From the NCBI GenBank assembly GCA_016214265.1, contig JACROU010000077.1, forward strand, positions 1 through 36,538: 36,538 nt of DNA, written 5' to 3'. Every line of letters begins with the position of its first letter. Positions within the stretch are counted from its first letter, which is position 1. Position numbers and translations under genes: made by a program. The notes under the pieces are model-generated. The model was not told where the DNA came from and did not search any database. It worked only from the letters and a program-made list of their open reading frames with translations. Below are positions 29,712-36,538 of this stretch, one piece after another. This DNA comes from Candidatus Omnitrophota bacterium (GTDB lineage: Bacteria; Omnitrophota; Omnitrophia; Omnitrophales; JACROU01).

Positions 29712-29740
29712 TTGACAGCTCCCAAGGTGCGTGCTAGTTT
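29712..29740 (+). promoter_or_regulatory. Strong sigma-70 promoter upstream of the unknown gene pair
   Basis: A perfect TTGACA (29712-29717), 17-bp spacer and TAGTTT (29735-29740), with an extended-10 TGC just before it. Initiation near 29747 gives a leader of about 90 nt. The rest of the 273-bp gap (29566-29838) is AT-rich and holds the minus-strand small ORF; I see no terminator in it. Confidence 0.65.
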
Positions 29741-29838
29741 TAACTTAGACCTGATTGCTGCTGAAATGGTCAGATAATTAAATAAATAAAAAAAGCTTGT
29801 AATAATAAGCAGCGCAAAGGAAATAGAGAGAATTATCA

Positions 29839-30612
29839 ATGAGAGAAAAGAGCATGATTTCGATGTCGAAAGATTATTTTAATTTGCTCAACAAAGAGAA
29901 GGAATCGGCGATCAGCTATCTGCTTGAGGCATTGATACGGTCACGCGAAGAGAATCATTTTCCTTCAAACAAAAAGATTTATGATGAGGATGTGAATATT
30001 TATTTGGCCCATCTGCTTCTGGCCTACGCTACGTCAAGTTATCAGGATTTAGTGGCGAAATATTTATCAGCTTATGATTCGGAAATTAGAGAGTTGGTTG
30101 ACAGCGCACGTGATCGTTATGTGAAATATTTCATCTTTAAAGTGAACGCAGATTATTTGCTGATTCATCTCGGGGTTTTTCAGGATCTGGGAGGCGTGAT
30201 TCGGTTTGGTTCGCGTTCGGTGAACCGTTCAGAGCGCTATTTTGCGCAGAACGCGATTAGCTATTATCAGGAGGCTGCGAATTATAATCAAAAGATTTAT
30301 CACAAAAAAACGGCGGTCAAAGATGTTTTGGAAAAACTGGCAGACTATTTTGATGATTACCGTGATTTGCTCAAAAAAACACGGAGCCACTACTTCCATT
30401 TCATGAATCATTTTGAAGACAATGAATTTAAGAATTTTACCAATTCTATCGCGAGCTATGAGAAAGAATTTTCGAGAAAAGAATTGGAAAATAAGTTGTT
30501 GGATTTATACTTGGAATGGAAGAAGAAGCCAACTCCAGAACTTGAATCTTTGATTCGGATTGTGGTGGGCGAGATTCAAAAAATGGATCCAGTCTTTAGG
30601 TTTCAAATTTAG
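29839..30612 (+). CDS. Unrecognised helical protein
   Basis: 257 residues from ATG 29839 (GAGAGAA about 6 nt upstream). ATGs at 29854 and 29863 are possible later starts. I do not recognise a family. The protein is rich in Tyr, Phe, Asn, Lys and Glu, appears almost wholly alpha-helical, and has no signal peptide, membrane span, cysteine cluster or nucleotide-binding motif. It contains YLAHLLLAYATSSYQDLVAKYL near residue 55 and a charged region with DYFDDYRDLLKKTRSHYFHFMNH near 175. It is probably cytoplasmic. It has its own promoter and is followed after 19 nt by a small charged gene, so the two likely form a unit. Its composition is more AT-rich in feel than the neighbouring housekeeping genes. 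Confidence 0.72.
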   Translation: MREKSMISMSKDYFNLLNKEKESAISYLLEALIRSREENHFPSNKKIYDEDVNIYLAHLLLAYATSSYQDLVAKYLSAYDSEIRELVDSARDRYVKYFIFKVNADYLLIHLGVFQDLGGVIRFGSRSVNRSERYFAQNAISYYQEAANYNQKIYHKKTAVKDVLEKLADYFDDYRDLLKKTRSHYFHFMNHFEDNEFKNFTNSIASYEKEFSRKELENKLLDLYLEWKKKPTPELESLIRIVVGEIQKMDPVFRFQI

Positions 30613-30631
30613 CTTAAAGGAGCTCTTGTCG

Positions 30632-30844
30632 ATGCATATGGAGGGCGCAGCCATGGAAGAAGAAAAAGTGATAAAACAAGAAGACAGAAAAGACCGCGAA
30701 AAGAAGATCGTTGAGAAACAAAACGAATTTCTTGATGTGTATTCACTCTATCTTCGGACAGGGTCAGACTGGATTAAGCAAGAAGCCATCCTGAAAGCCT
30801 ATGAGCTCCATGTGCTGGATTCCAAGTTCACCATTGAGATTTGA
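30632..30844 (+). CDS. Unrecognised small charged protein
   Basis: 70 residues from ATG 30632, with AAGGAG 9 nt upstream. A start at 30653 (63 residues) has GGAGGG 7 nt upstream and is equally reasonable. The first half is very rich in Lys, Glu, Asp and Arg (EEEKVIKQEDRKDREKK) and may form a coiled coil. The second half has aromatic residues (EFLDVYSLYLRTGSDWIKQE). No family is recognised. It follows the 257-residue unknown by 19 nt, suggesting co-transcription and possibly a joint function. It ends just before the tRNA promoter. The frame is open to 30560, but that part lies within the upstream gene. Confidence 0.6.
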   Translation: MHMEGAAMEEEKVIKQEDRKDREKKIVEKQNEFLDVYSLYLRTGSDWIKQEAILKAYELHVLDSKFTIEI

Positions 30845-30862
30845 CACAAAGACAATCTCCGT

Positions 30863-30891
30863 TTTACAACCCTCAGCCCCCGTGATAAAAT
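30863..30891 (+). promoter_or_regulatory. tRNA (and tilS) promoter
   Basis: TTTACA (30863-30868) and TAAAAT (30886-30891) are 17 bp apart, with an extended-10 TGA. Initiation near 30898 is about 13 nt before the tRNA. No terminator separates the tRNA from tilS. Confidence 0.7.
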
Positions 30892-30910
30892 CCCGAACTT
30901 TTATATTTTA

Positions 30911-30986
30911 GGCGGTGTAGCTCAGTTAGTAGAGCAGCGGACTCATAAGCCGCGCGTCCGGGGTGCAATTCCCTGCACCGCCACCA
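30911..30986 (+). tRNA. tRNA with CAT anticodon (elongator Met, or Ile2)
   Basis: The 76-nt cloverleaf includes an encoded CCA (30984-30986). Acceptor GGCGGTG/CACCGCC is fully paired. The D stem is GCTC/GAGC. The anticodon loop CTCATAA has CAT at 30944-30946, and the T stem CGGGG/CCCTG has one G-U. G1-C72 pairing excludes a typical initiator. Three oddities: the D loop is AGTTAGTA, giving A at position 18; the T loop is TGCAATT, giving G at 55; and the top anticodon-stem pair is A31/G39. The acceptor resembles elongator tRNA-Met as I remember it. A role as tRNA-Ile2, modified by TilS encoded 25 nt downstream, remains open. Confidence 0.9.
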
Positions 30987-31011
30987 TATTTGTTAACCCC
31001 ATGAGGCTTCA

Positions 31012-32424
31012 ATGAAAGCCAAATTTCTTGAAACGATTCAAAAGTACAGAATGTTCGATAAAGGTCACAATGTTTTTGTCGGCGTTTCCGGCGGGCCGGA
31101 TTCGGTGGCGCTGTTCCACATGATTTATTCGTTAAAAAATGATCTCGGGCTAAAAAACGTCGGCATATTTCACGTTAATCACTTGTTGCGCGATGAAGAA
31201 TCCGAAAAAGATCAGATTTACGTAGAAAATCTTGCCAAGCAGTTTCAGGTTCCGATTTCCATCGGGCGGGTGAATGTTCGCGAACTGCAGCGGAATTATC
31301 ATTACAGCCAGGAAGAAGCCGCGCGTATCGGCCGGTTTCATTACATGCGTGACGAGGCGAAGCGGCAGGGAATTGACCGTGTTGCGCTCGGTCACACGCA
31401 GGATGATCAGGCTGAAACCGTGTTGATGCGCATTATTCGCGGAACCGGGCTCCGCGGATTTCAGGCAATTCGCCCCGTGCTGAATTACCCCGAAACAACT
31501 TTTGTTCGTCCTCTGATTGAAATTCGAAAAGACGAATGCATCGATTATTTAAAACTTGAAAAATTAAGTTATCGAATTGATGCTTCCAATTATTCTACGC
31601 GGTACGTGAGAAACCGCATCCGCATTGAACTTCTTCCCGAACTCGAAAAAAATTATAATCCTCGGATCAAAGAAATTTTAGCCCGGCTTCCCGAGGCCAT
31701 CGGGATGGATATCAGTTTTCTGGACGAAATCACCGACCAGCAATATGAGCGTTCGGTGAAACGGGTTGAGGACGACGAGATTTTTCTCGAGAAAGAAGTG
31801 CTTGCGGAACTTCCCGAAGCCATTCAATACCGGATTTTCAATAAAGCGATTTCCATTTTGGATCCGAATGTGGAGCTGGATTTTTATCATTGGAATGAAA
31901 TCCGGAAAGCGATGAATGATCAAACGCACTTTCAAATTTCACTTCCCGAAGATATGGTGATTACTTTTGAGCGCAAGGAAGTTTTGATCACTAAAAAACT
32001 TACCGAGCCTGTTATTCCTTATGAGTACCACATGAAACTTGGGGAGAGAATTTATGTTAAAGAAGCCCAAGTCAATTTTTCTTGTGAGGTCTTCGATAAG
32101 CGAATTTATAAGGTAAAAAAGGATGATCGCCGCTACGAAATTTTTGATTATGACAAATTGAAATTTCCGTTGAGTGTACGAAATCGCAGGCCGGGTGATG
32201 TTTTCCAACCCATGGGGATGTCGGGAAAAAAGAAGCTTAAAGATTTCCTCATTGACCGCAAAGTGCCCAGCCGGGAAAAGATCTATTTGCCCCTGTTTGT
32301 TTCAGGAGGTAAGATCGTGTGGGTGTTCGGGTTAGGTATTTCGGGAGACGTTGCTGTTACCGACAGAACCCGTAAATTCCTCAAGATCAGCTCATTCGAA
32401 CAGCAGCGAAGTTTTGCATCCTAA
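31012..32424 (+). CDS. tilS: tRNA(Ile)-lysidine synthetase
   Basis: 470 residues, ATG 31012 with GAGG 5 nt upstream. It converts C34 of the CAU-anticodon tRNA-Ile2 to lysidine so it reads AUA. The PP-loop ATP motif SGGPDS (about 26-31) is followed by VNHLLRDEESEKDQ, ALGHTQDDQAETVLMRIIRGTG and RPLIEIRKDECIDYL. The C-terminal domain has VRNRRPGDVFQPMGMSGKKKLKDFLIDRKVPSREK, characteristic of long TilS. It lies 25 nt after a CAT tRNA without an intervening terminator, so enzyme and possible substrate may share a transcript. Confidence 0.95.
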   Translation: MKAKFLETIQKYRMFDKGHNVFVGVSGGPDSVALFHMIYSLKNDLGLKNVGIFHVNHLLRDEESEKDQIYVENLAKQFQVPISIGRVNVRELQRNYHYSQEEAARIGRFHYMRDEAKRQGIDRVALGHTQDDQAETVLMRIIRGTGLRGFQAIRPVLNYPETTFVRPLIEIRKDECIDYLKLEKLSYRIDASNYSTRYVRNRIRIELLPELEKNYNPRIKEILARLPEAIGMDISFLDEITDQQYERSVKRVEDDEIFLEKEVLAELPEAIQYRIFNKAISILDPNVELDFYHWNEIRKAMNDQTHFQISLPEDMVITFERKEVLITKKLTEPVIPYEYHMKLGERIYVKEAQVNFSCEVFDKRIYKVKKDDRRYEIFDYDKLKFPLSVRNRRPGDVFQPMGMSGKKKLKDFLIDRKVPSREKIYLPLFVSGGKIVWVFGLGISGDVAVTDRTRKFLKISSFEQQRSFAS

Positions 32425-32438
32425 AACTCCTCATTTTC

Positions 32439-32470
32439 TGCTAGAATGCCCTGTTTTTCCCATTAATGGG
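32439..32470 (+). promoter_or_regulatory. Possible ftsH promoter with downstream palindrome
   Basis: An extended -10, TGC-TAGAAT (hexamer 32442-32447), lies in the 79-nt gap before ftsH. No good -35 stands at 16-18 bp. CCCATTAATGGG (32459-32470) is a perfect 12-bp palindrome just after the expected start of transcription. Confidence 0.35.
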
Positions 32471-32503
32471 TTATTGTTTTAATAGAAAGAGAGAGAGTCT
32501 TCG

Positions 32504-34441
32504 ATGGCCAAAAGTAATGCCCCAAAGTCCTCAAATCCATCACCAAATTCTGGAAAAAAAGGCCCCGGTCCGAAACAGCCCGGTTTCAAGTTAGAGCCTG
32601 AAAAATATCGTCTTCTGATACTTGGCGGTATCGCTCTAGCCTTTTTTATTCTGCTGCAGTTGGTTATTTTCCCCGAGATTGAAATCAAGAAGATGAATTA
32701 CAGCGAGTTCTATGAGATGGTGATGCGTAATCCCCAGTCTCACGAAATCGTTTCCTGTGAAATGGTTGAGAACGTTATTCGCGGAAAACTCACGAACGGT
32801 TCCTATTTTCAAGTCAATGTGCCGATGAATGATTTGGAGCTGATGCCCATTTTGCGCAAAAATGTCGGCAATTTTTCTGTCAATCCGCCTAAAACTTTTC
32901 TGAGAAATTTGATTTATTCCGTGATGCCGGTTTTGCTTCTCATCGGATTTTTCTGGTTCTTCGTTTATCGCGGGGCCCAGCAGGGTGGAGGCCGACTGCT
33001 GTCTTTTGGAAAAGCCCGTGCCAAGCAGGGTGGTGAAAAAACTCAAGTCACATTTCAAGATGTGGCCGGCTGCGATGAAGCGAAAGAAGAGTTACGGGAA
33101 ATCATCGATTTTTTGAAAGAACCCTTGAAATTCACGAAACTTGGCGGTCGTATTCCAAAAGGTGTGCTCTTGATGGGTCCTCCAGGAACGGGAAAAACAT
33201 TGCTGGCTCGTGCAGTGGCCGGTGAGGCGAATGTGCCGTTTTACTCGATCAGCGGTTCGGATTTTGTGGAAATGTTTGTGGGTGTTGGCGCGGCACGCGT
33301 GCGGGATTTGTTTGAGCAGGCGAAAAAATCCGCGAAACAGAGCGGCAAGGGATCGATAATTTTTATCGACGAGTTGGATGCCGTGGGCCGTCAGCGTTTT
33401 GCTGGTATTGGCGGTGGCCATGATGAGCGCGAACAAACTCTGAATGCACTTCTTGTCGAAATGGACGGTTTTGACGGAACGCTTGGCGTGATTTTGGTTG
33501 CCGCGACGAATCGTCCGGATGTGCTTGATCCGGCGCTGGTTCGCCCGGGGCGTTTTGATCGTCAGATTGTTGTCGACCGTCCGGATAAAGTGGGCCGCGA
33601 AGCGATTCTAAAAATTCACACGAGAAACGTGACGCTGGATAAGGATGTGGATCTCTCGAAGCTTGCCCGTCAGACGCCCGGCTTTTCTGGTGCGGATCTT
33701 GCGAATTTGGTCAATGAGGGGGCGCTGCTTGCTGCACGGCATGGAAAAAATACGGTGACGATGGAAGAGCTTGAGGCATCTATTGAGCGCGTGATGGCGG
33801 GGCCTGAACGCCGAAGCCGGATCATCTCAAAAAAAGAAAAAGAAGTGGTCGCGGTGCACGAATCCGGTCATACCCTGCTGACGCTCCTTTTGGAAGGTGC
33901 GGATCCATTAAAAAAAGTTTCGATTATTCCCCGTGGCCATGCGGCTTTGGGCTACACACTTCAAATGCCTACGGAAGACCGCTACATGATGACGGAAAAA
34001 GAACTGATGAATAAAATGACGGTGTTGATGGGCGGCCGTGTCGCGGAAGAAATTACTTTTCATGAGATTACAACCGGTGCGCAAAATGATTTGGAAGTGG
34101 CCACCGGATACGCCCAGCGCATGGTCTGCGAATTTGGGATGAGCAAACGGCTCGGCAATTTGACATTCGGAAAAAAAGACCGACAGGTTTTTCTGGGGCG
34201 CGATTTGATGCGCGAGAAGGATTATTCGGAAAGCACCGCCATTTTAATCGATGAAGAAGTCCGGAGAATTGTGGATACCTGTTATCGTCACGCCCGTGAG
34301 CTGCTCACGCAGCATCAGGACAAGCTGAAAAAATTGTCGGATACGTTGCTTGAGAAAGAAACGCTGGAAGCCGACGAAGTTAGAATTCTCGTCGGTATTG
34401 AAGGCCCTATTCAGGAAAGTAATAACGGCACGGCTGTCTAA
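32504..34441 (+). CDS. ftsH: ATP-dependent zinc metalloprotease FtsH
   Basis: 645 residues. FtsH is a membrane-bound AAA protease for damaged membrane proteins and regulators; in E. coli it also limits LpxC and so LPS synthesis. A Pro/Lys-rich cytoplasmic start (1-33) precedes helix 1 (about 36-55), a periplasmic domain, and helix 2 (about 138-155). The AAA module has Walker A GPPGTGKT (225-232), Walker [12 protein letters not shown] and the SRH region [20 protein letters not shown]. The protease site is HESGH (His452, His456). The purine-rich leader GAGAGAG is a weak ribosome site. It is separated from tilS by 79 nt and followed by folP after 5 nt. Confidence 0.97.
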   Translation: MAKSNAPKSSNPSPNSGKKGPGPKQPGFKLEPEKYRLLILGGIALAFFILLQLVIFPEIEIKKMNYSEFYEMVMRNPQSHEIVSCEMVENVIRGKLTNGSYFQVNVPMNDLELMPILRKNVGNFSVNPPKTFLRNLIYSVMPVLLLIGFFWFFVYRGAQQGGGRLLSFGKARAKQGGEKTQVTFQDVAGCDEAKEELREIIDFLKEPLKFTKLGGRIPKGVLLMGPPGTGKTLLARAVAGEANVPFYSISGSDFVEMFVGVGAARVRDLFEQAKKSAKQSGKGSIIFIDELDAVGRQRFAGIGGGHDEREQTLNALLVEMDGFDGTLGVILVAATNRPDVLDPALVRPGRFDRQIVVDRPDKVGREAILKIHTRNVTLDKDVDLSKLARQTPGFSGADLANLVNEGALLAARHGKNTVTMEELEASIERVMAGPERRSRIISKKEKEVVAVHESGHTLLTLLLEGADPLKKVSIIPRGHAALGYTLQMPTEDRYMMTEKELMNKMTVLMGGRVAEEITFHEITTGAQNDLEVATGYAQRMVCEFGMSKRLGNLTFGKKDRQVFLGRDLMREKDYSESTAILIDEEVRRIVDTCYRHARELLTQHQDKLKKLSDTLLEKETLEADEVRILVGIEGPIQESNNGTAV

Positions 34442-34446
34442 CGGCT

Positions 34447-35289
34447 ATGCTTTTTCGCGCTCGAAAACATCAATTTGATCTTTCAAAACAGGTGCTGATC
34501 ATGGGCGTGATTAATGTCACGCCCGATTCTTTTTCGGATGGCGGAAAATTTCTTGATCCTGAGAAAGCGGTTTGCCACGCACTCCAGCTTGAGTCGGAAG
34601 GCGCGGATATTTTAGATGTCGGAGCCGTTTCCACGCGTCCCGGAGCTCCGGAGGTTTCCGAAGAGGAAGAGCGTGCACGGCTCATGCCGGTGCTTGAAAG
34701 AGTTTGCCGCCGGGTTTCGGCGCTGATTTCTGTCGATACCACATCGCCGCGCATTGCCAGCGAAGCGCTTGAATTGGGTGCACATATCGTGAATGATGTG
34801 AGCGGGCTTAAAAGTAATCCGGCACTGGCCGAACCAGTTGCGAAATATCAATCGGGAATTATTTTGATGCATCGACGGGGCAATCCGCGATCGATGCAGA
34901 ATCTGGCTCAGTACACCAATTTGATTGCCGACGTAAAATCAGAACTTCGAGAAAGTATTCAGATCGCTCGTTCGTACGGTATTTCGGATGAGGCGATTGT
35001 GGTGGATCCTGGCATTGGTTTTGCCAAAACACCGGTGCAGAATCTTGAAATTTTGAATCGCCTCAAAGAATTTGAAGATCTGGGATTTCCGGTGATGGTG
35101 GGCCCGTCGAATAAATCGTTTATCGGGGATGTGCTGAAGCGCGAAGTGTCGGAACGAAAAATTGGAACCATTGCCAGCTGCGTGCTTGCCGTTCGTGAAG
35201 GCGCGCGCATTTTACGAGTTCATGATGTTCAGGCCGCGAAAGAAGCGGCTGAAATGACGTTAGCCATTATTCAACAAGAGGAGAAGTGA
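34447..35289 (+). CDS. folP: Dihydropteroate synthase
   Basis: 280 residues, ATG 34447, no strong ribosome site. It joins p-aminobenzoate to dihydropterin pyrophosphate in folate synthesis; it is the sulfonamide target. Motifs are MGVINVTPDSFSDGGKF (about 19-35), ADILDVGAVSTRPGAPEVSEEEE, ISVDTTSPRIA, IVNDVSGLK, IVVDPGIGFAKT and VGPSNKSFIG, where the last carries the lysine-serine pair that contacts substrate. SNKSFI is a small variation on the common SRKSFI. The ftsH-folP pairing is common in bacteria. yebC follows after 3 nt. Confidence 0.95.
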   Translation: MLFRARKHQFDLSKQVLIMGVINVTPDSFSDGGKFLDPEKAVCHALQLESEGADILDVGAVSTRPGAPEVSEEEERARLMPVLERVCRRVSALISVDTTSPRIASEALELGAHIVNDVSGLKSNPALAEPVAKYQSGIILMHRRGNPRSMQNLAQYTNLIADVKSELRESIQIARSYGISDEAIVVDPGIGFAKTPVQNLEILNRLKEFEDLGFPVMVGPSNKSFIGDVLKREVSERKIGTIASCVLAVREGARILRVHDVQAAKEAAEMTLAIIQQEEK

Positions 35290-35292
35290 GAC

Positions 35293-36036
35293 ATGTCAGG
35301 TCATTCCAAATGGTCGACAATCAAACACAAAAAAGCCGCTCTTGATTCCAAGAGGGGAAAAGCTTTCACGAAAATTATCAAAGAAATTACCGTCGCGGCA
35401 AAATCTGCCGGAGGGGATCCTGCCACCAATCCGCGTCTGCGCTTGGCGATTGCTAACGCGAAGGCCGCTAACATGCCGTCGGATAATGTCGATCGCGCGA
35501 TCAAAAAAGGAACCGGCGAACTTGAAGGGGTCAATTACGAGGACGTTACTTACGAAGGTTATGGAGCGGGTGGGGCCGCTATTTTGGTTCATTGTCTGAC
35601 CGATAACAAAAACCGAACCGCCGCAGAAATCCGAAGCATTTTTACGAAAAAGAACGGCAATCTGGGTGGCCCTGGATCTGTGGCTTGGCAATTTGAGCAA
35701 AAAGGACTGATTGTTGTTGCCGGAGGTGCGGCGACTGAAGATCAATTGATGGAGCTTGCTCTCGGTGCTGGCGCGGAAGATTTGAACAAAGATGAGGATA
35801 CCGGTAATTTTGAAATTACCTGTCAGCCGCAAGATTTTGAGGCGGTGAAAAAAGCGCTTGAGGTGGCAAAAATTAAAACAGAATCGGCGGAAGTTACGAT
35901 GTTGCCGAAAAATTTAGTGAAGACTGATGTGGCCAGCACCAAAGCCGTGCTTCAGCTGTTGGAAGCCATGGAAGATCACGACGATGTTCAGAACGTGTAC
36001 AGCAACGTGGATATTCCGAAAGAACTGATGGAATAA
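35293..36036 (+). CDS. yebC: YebC/PmpR family protein
   Basis: 247 residues, the standard length; GAGGAG lies 9 nt before ATG 35293. The N-terminus [20 protein letters not shown] is nearly invariant in this family, and [31 protein letters not shown] and [21 protein letters not shown] follow as expected. YebC-type proteins were named as transcription regulators, and more recent work links them to translation of proline stretches. Which applies here cannot be read from sequence. It overlaps ruvC by one base (TAATG), the usual yebC-ruvC arrangement. Confidence 0.96.
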   Translation: MSGHSKWSTIKHKKAALDSKRGKAFTKIIKEITVAAKSAGGDPATNPRLRLAIANAKAANMPSDNVDRAIKKGTGELEGVNYEDVTYEGYGAGGAAILVHCLTDNKNRTAAEIRSIFTKKNGNLGGPGSVAWQFEQKGLIVVAGGAATEDQLMELALGAGAEDLNKDEDTGNFEITCQPQDFEAVKKALEVAKIKTESAEVTMLPKNLVKTDVASTKAVLQLLEAMEDHDDVQNVYSNVDIPKELME

Positions 36037-36509
36037 TGAAAATCCTCGGCATTGATCCCGGAACCATTCAGTTGGGAGTGGGTCTTCTGGAATTCGATGG
36101 CCCTCAGGTTCAAGTTCGTCTGGCGGAAACAGTAAAGACCCATGCCAAGGATTCTCTCCCCAAAAGATTGAAAGAGCTGTATCACGCGCTTTCAGAAGTG
36201 TTTCAGATTTATCGTCCCGATGAAGCAGCTCTCGAAAGTGTGTTTTTTAGCAAGGATGTTCGGGCCGCGATTAAAATCGGCGAAGCACGTGCGATCGCGA
36301 TGCTGGTGGCCGCCCAGTTTTCCTGTCCAGTAACAGAATATCCGCCGGCGAAAGTCAAACAAGCGGTTTGTGGCAACGGGCAGGCGAAGAAGTATCAAGT
36401 TCAGTTTATGATGCGGAGCATTTTGAAATTGAAAGAAAATCCGCCGGAAGATGCGGCGGACGCGTTGGCTTTGGCGGTCTGTCACCATCAACATTCGCAG
36501 TTCCAATAA
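36036..36509 (+). CDS. ruvC: Holliday junction resolvase RuvC
   Basis: 157 residues, matching the usual 155-175. It cuts Holliday junctions produced by recombination, working with RuvAB. The RNase H-like fold begins KILGIDPGTIQLGVG. The four catalytic acids are visible at Asp7, Glu67 (in ALESVFF), Asp139 and Asp142 (in EDAADALALAVCH). ATG 36036 overlaps the yebC stop. The expected next gene, ruvA, would begin at or just after the right edge. Confidence 0.95.
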   Translation: MKILGIDPGTIQLGVGLLEFDGPQVQVRLAETVKTHAKDSLPKRLKELYHALSEVFQIYRPDEAALESVFFSKDVRAAIKIGEARAIAMLVAAQFSCPVTEYPPAKVKQAVCGNGQAKKYQVQFMMRSILKLKENPPEDAADALALAVCHHQHSQFQ

Positions 36510-36531
36510 AAGTTAAACAGGGACAACAAAA

Positions 36532-36538
36532 ATGTACC
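36532..36538 (+). CDS. Possible first codons of the next gene (ruvA expected)
   Basis: ATG 36532 followed by a Tyr codon, with a weak GGGA upstream, lies 22 nt after ruvC. Only seven bases are visible. Naming it rests on the common yebC-ruvC-ruvA order, not on sequence. Confidence 0.25.

Noticed and set aside
29791-29812. Small hairpin GCTT/AAGC in the leader of the 257-residue unknown
   Set aside because: Only a 4-bp stem with an 8-nt loop; not distinguishable from chance in AT-rich sequence.
30841-30869. TTGACA at 30841-30846 as the tRNA -35
   Set aside because: The hexamer 17 bp downstream is a poor -10; TTTACA/TAAAAT at 30863-30891 is better and better placed.
30911-30986. Initiator tRNA-fMet
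   Set aside because: G1-C72 is paired and the anticodon stem lacks the three G-C pairs that mark initiators.

Overview
The window reads as ordinary chromosome from a diderm (Gram-negative type) bacterium with moderate GC. It carries genes for Kdo and heptose synthesis, lipid A acylation and LPS transport. Next to these sit an HPr kinase, a YvcK protein and a Ser/His-type HPr, a set better known from Firmicutes. The mix, the archaeal-type phosphoglucose/phosphomannose isomerase and the frequent TTG/GTG starts suggest an uncultured lineage near the PVC group. Omnitrophota is my best guess, from gene content alone.

Layout. (1) 1-9456: envelope biogenesis. This holds the 3' end of one family-9 glycosyltransferase, a second complete one, a DUF3108 lipoprotein, rfaE1, kdsB, pyrG, kdsA, kdsD, an LpxL-like acyltransferase and an LptC-LptA fusion. 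Genes are nearly all overlapping or abutting. PyrG makes the CTP that KdsB uses, and KdsD and KdsA make the Kdo-8-phosphate precursor. (2) 9453-15543: lptB, hpf, ptsN, hprK, yvcK, ptsH, ptsI. This follows the E. coli kdsD-kdsC-lptC-lptA-lptB-rpoN-hpf-ptsN-rapZ-ptsO order, but kdsC and rpoN are absent and hprK/yvcK stand where rapZ would be. No PTS permease (IIB/IIC) is present, so this looks like a regulatory PTS. (3) 15540-19940: sugar-phosphate isomerase, nucleotidyltransferase, metK and ahcY. (4) 19945-21788, minus strand: an LptF/G permease and a ComF-type phosphoribosyltransferase, convergent with ahcY. (5) 21797-29565: a divergent promoter region, rpsU with its terminator, then hisS-aspS-phoH-pgpH-ybeY-recO. 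(6) 29562-30844: an accessory-looking patch with a possible 23-residue membrane peptide on the minus strand and two unrecognised genes behind their own promoter. (7) 30863-36538: a CAT-anticodon tRNA just upstream of tilS, then ftsH, folP, yebC, ruvC and possibly the first bases of another gene.

No mobile elements, CRISPR arrays, rRNA or obvious pseudogenes were seen. The most unusual signals are: a 13-bp palindrome that supplies the -35 element of two divergent promoters and recurs with the same 17-bp spacing before hisS, inside the rpsU terminator; the hidden small membrane ORF; and a tRNA whose elbow bases 18 and 55 are both changed.
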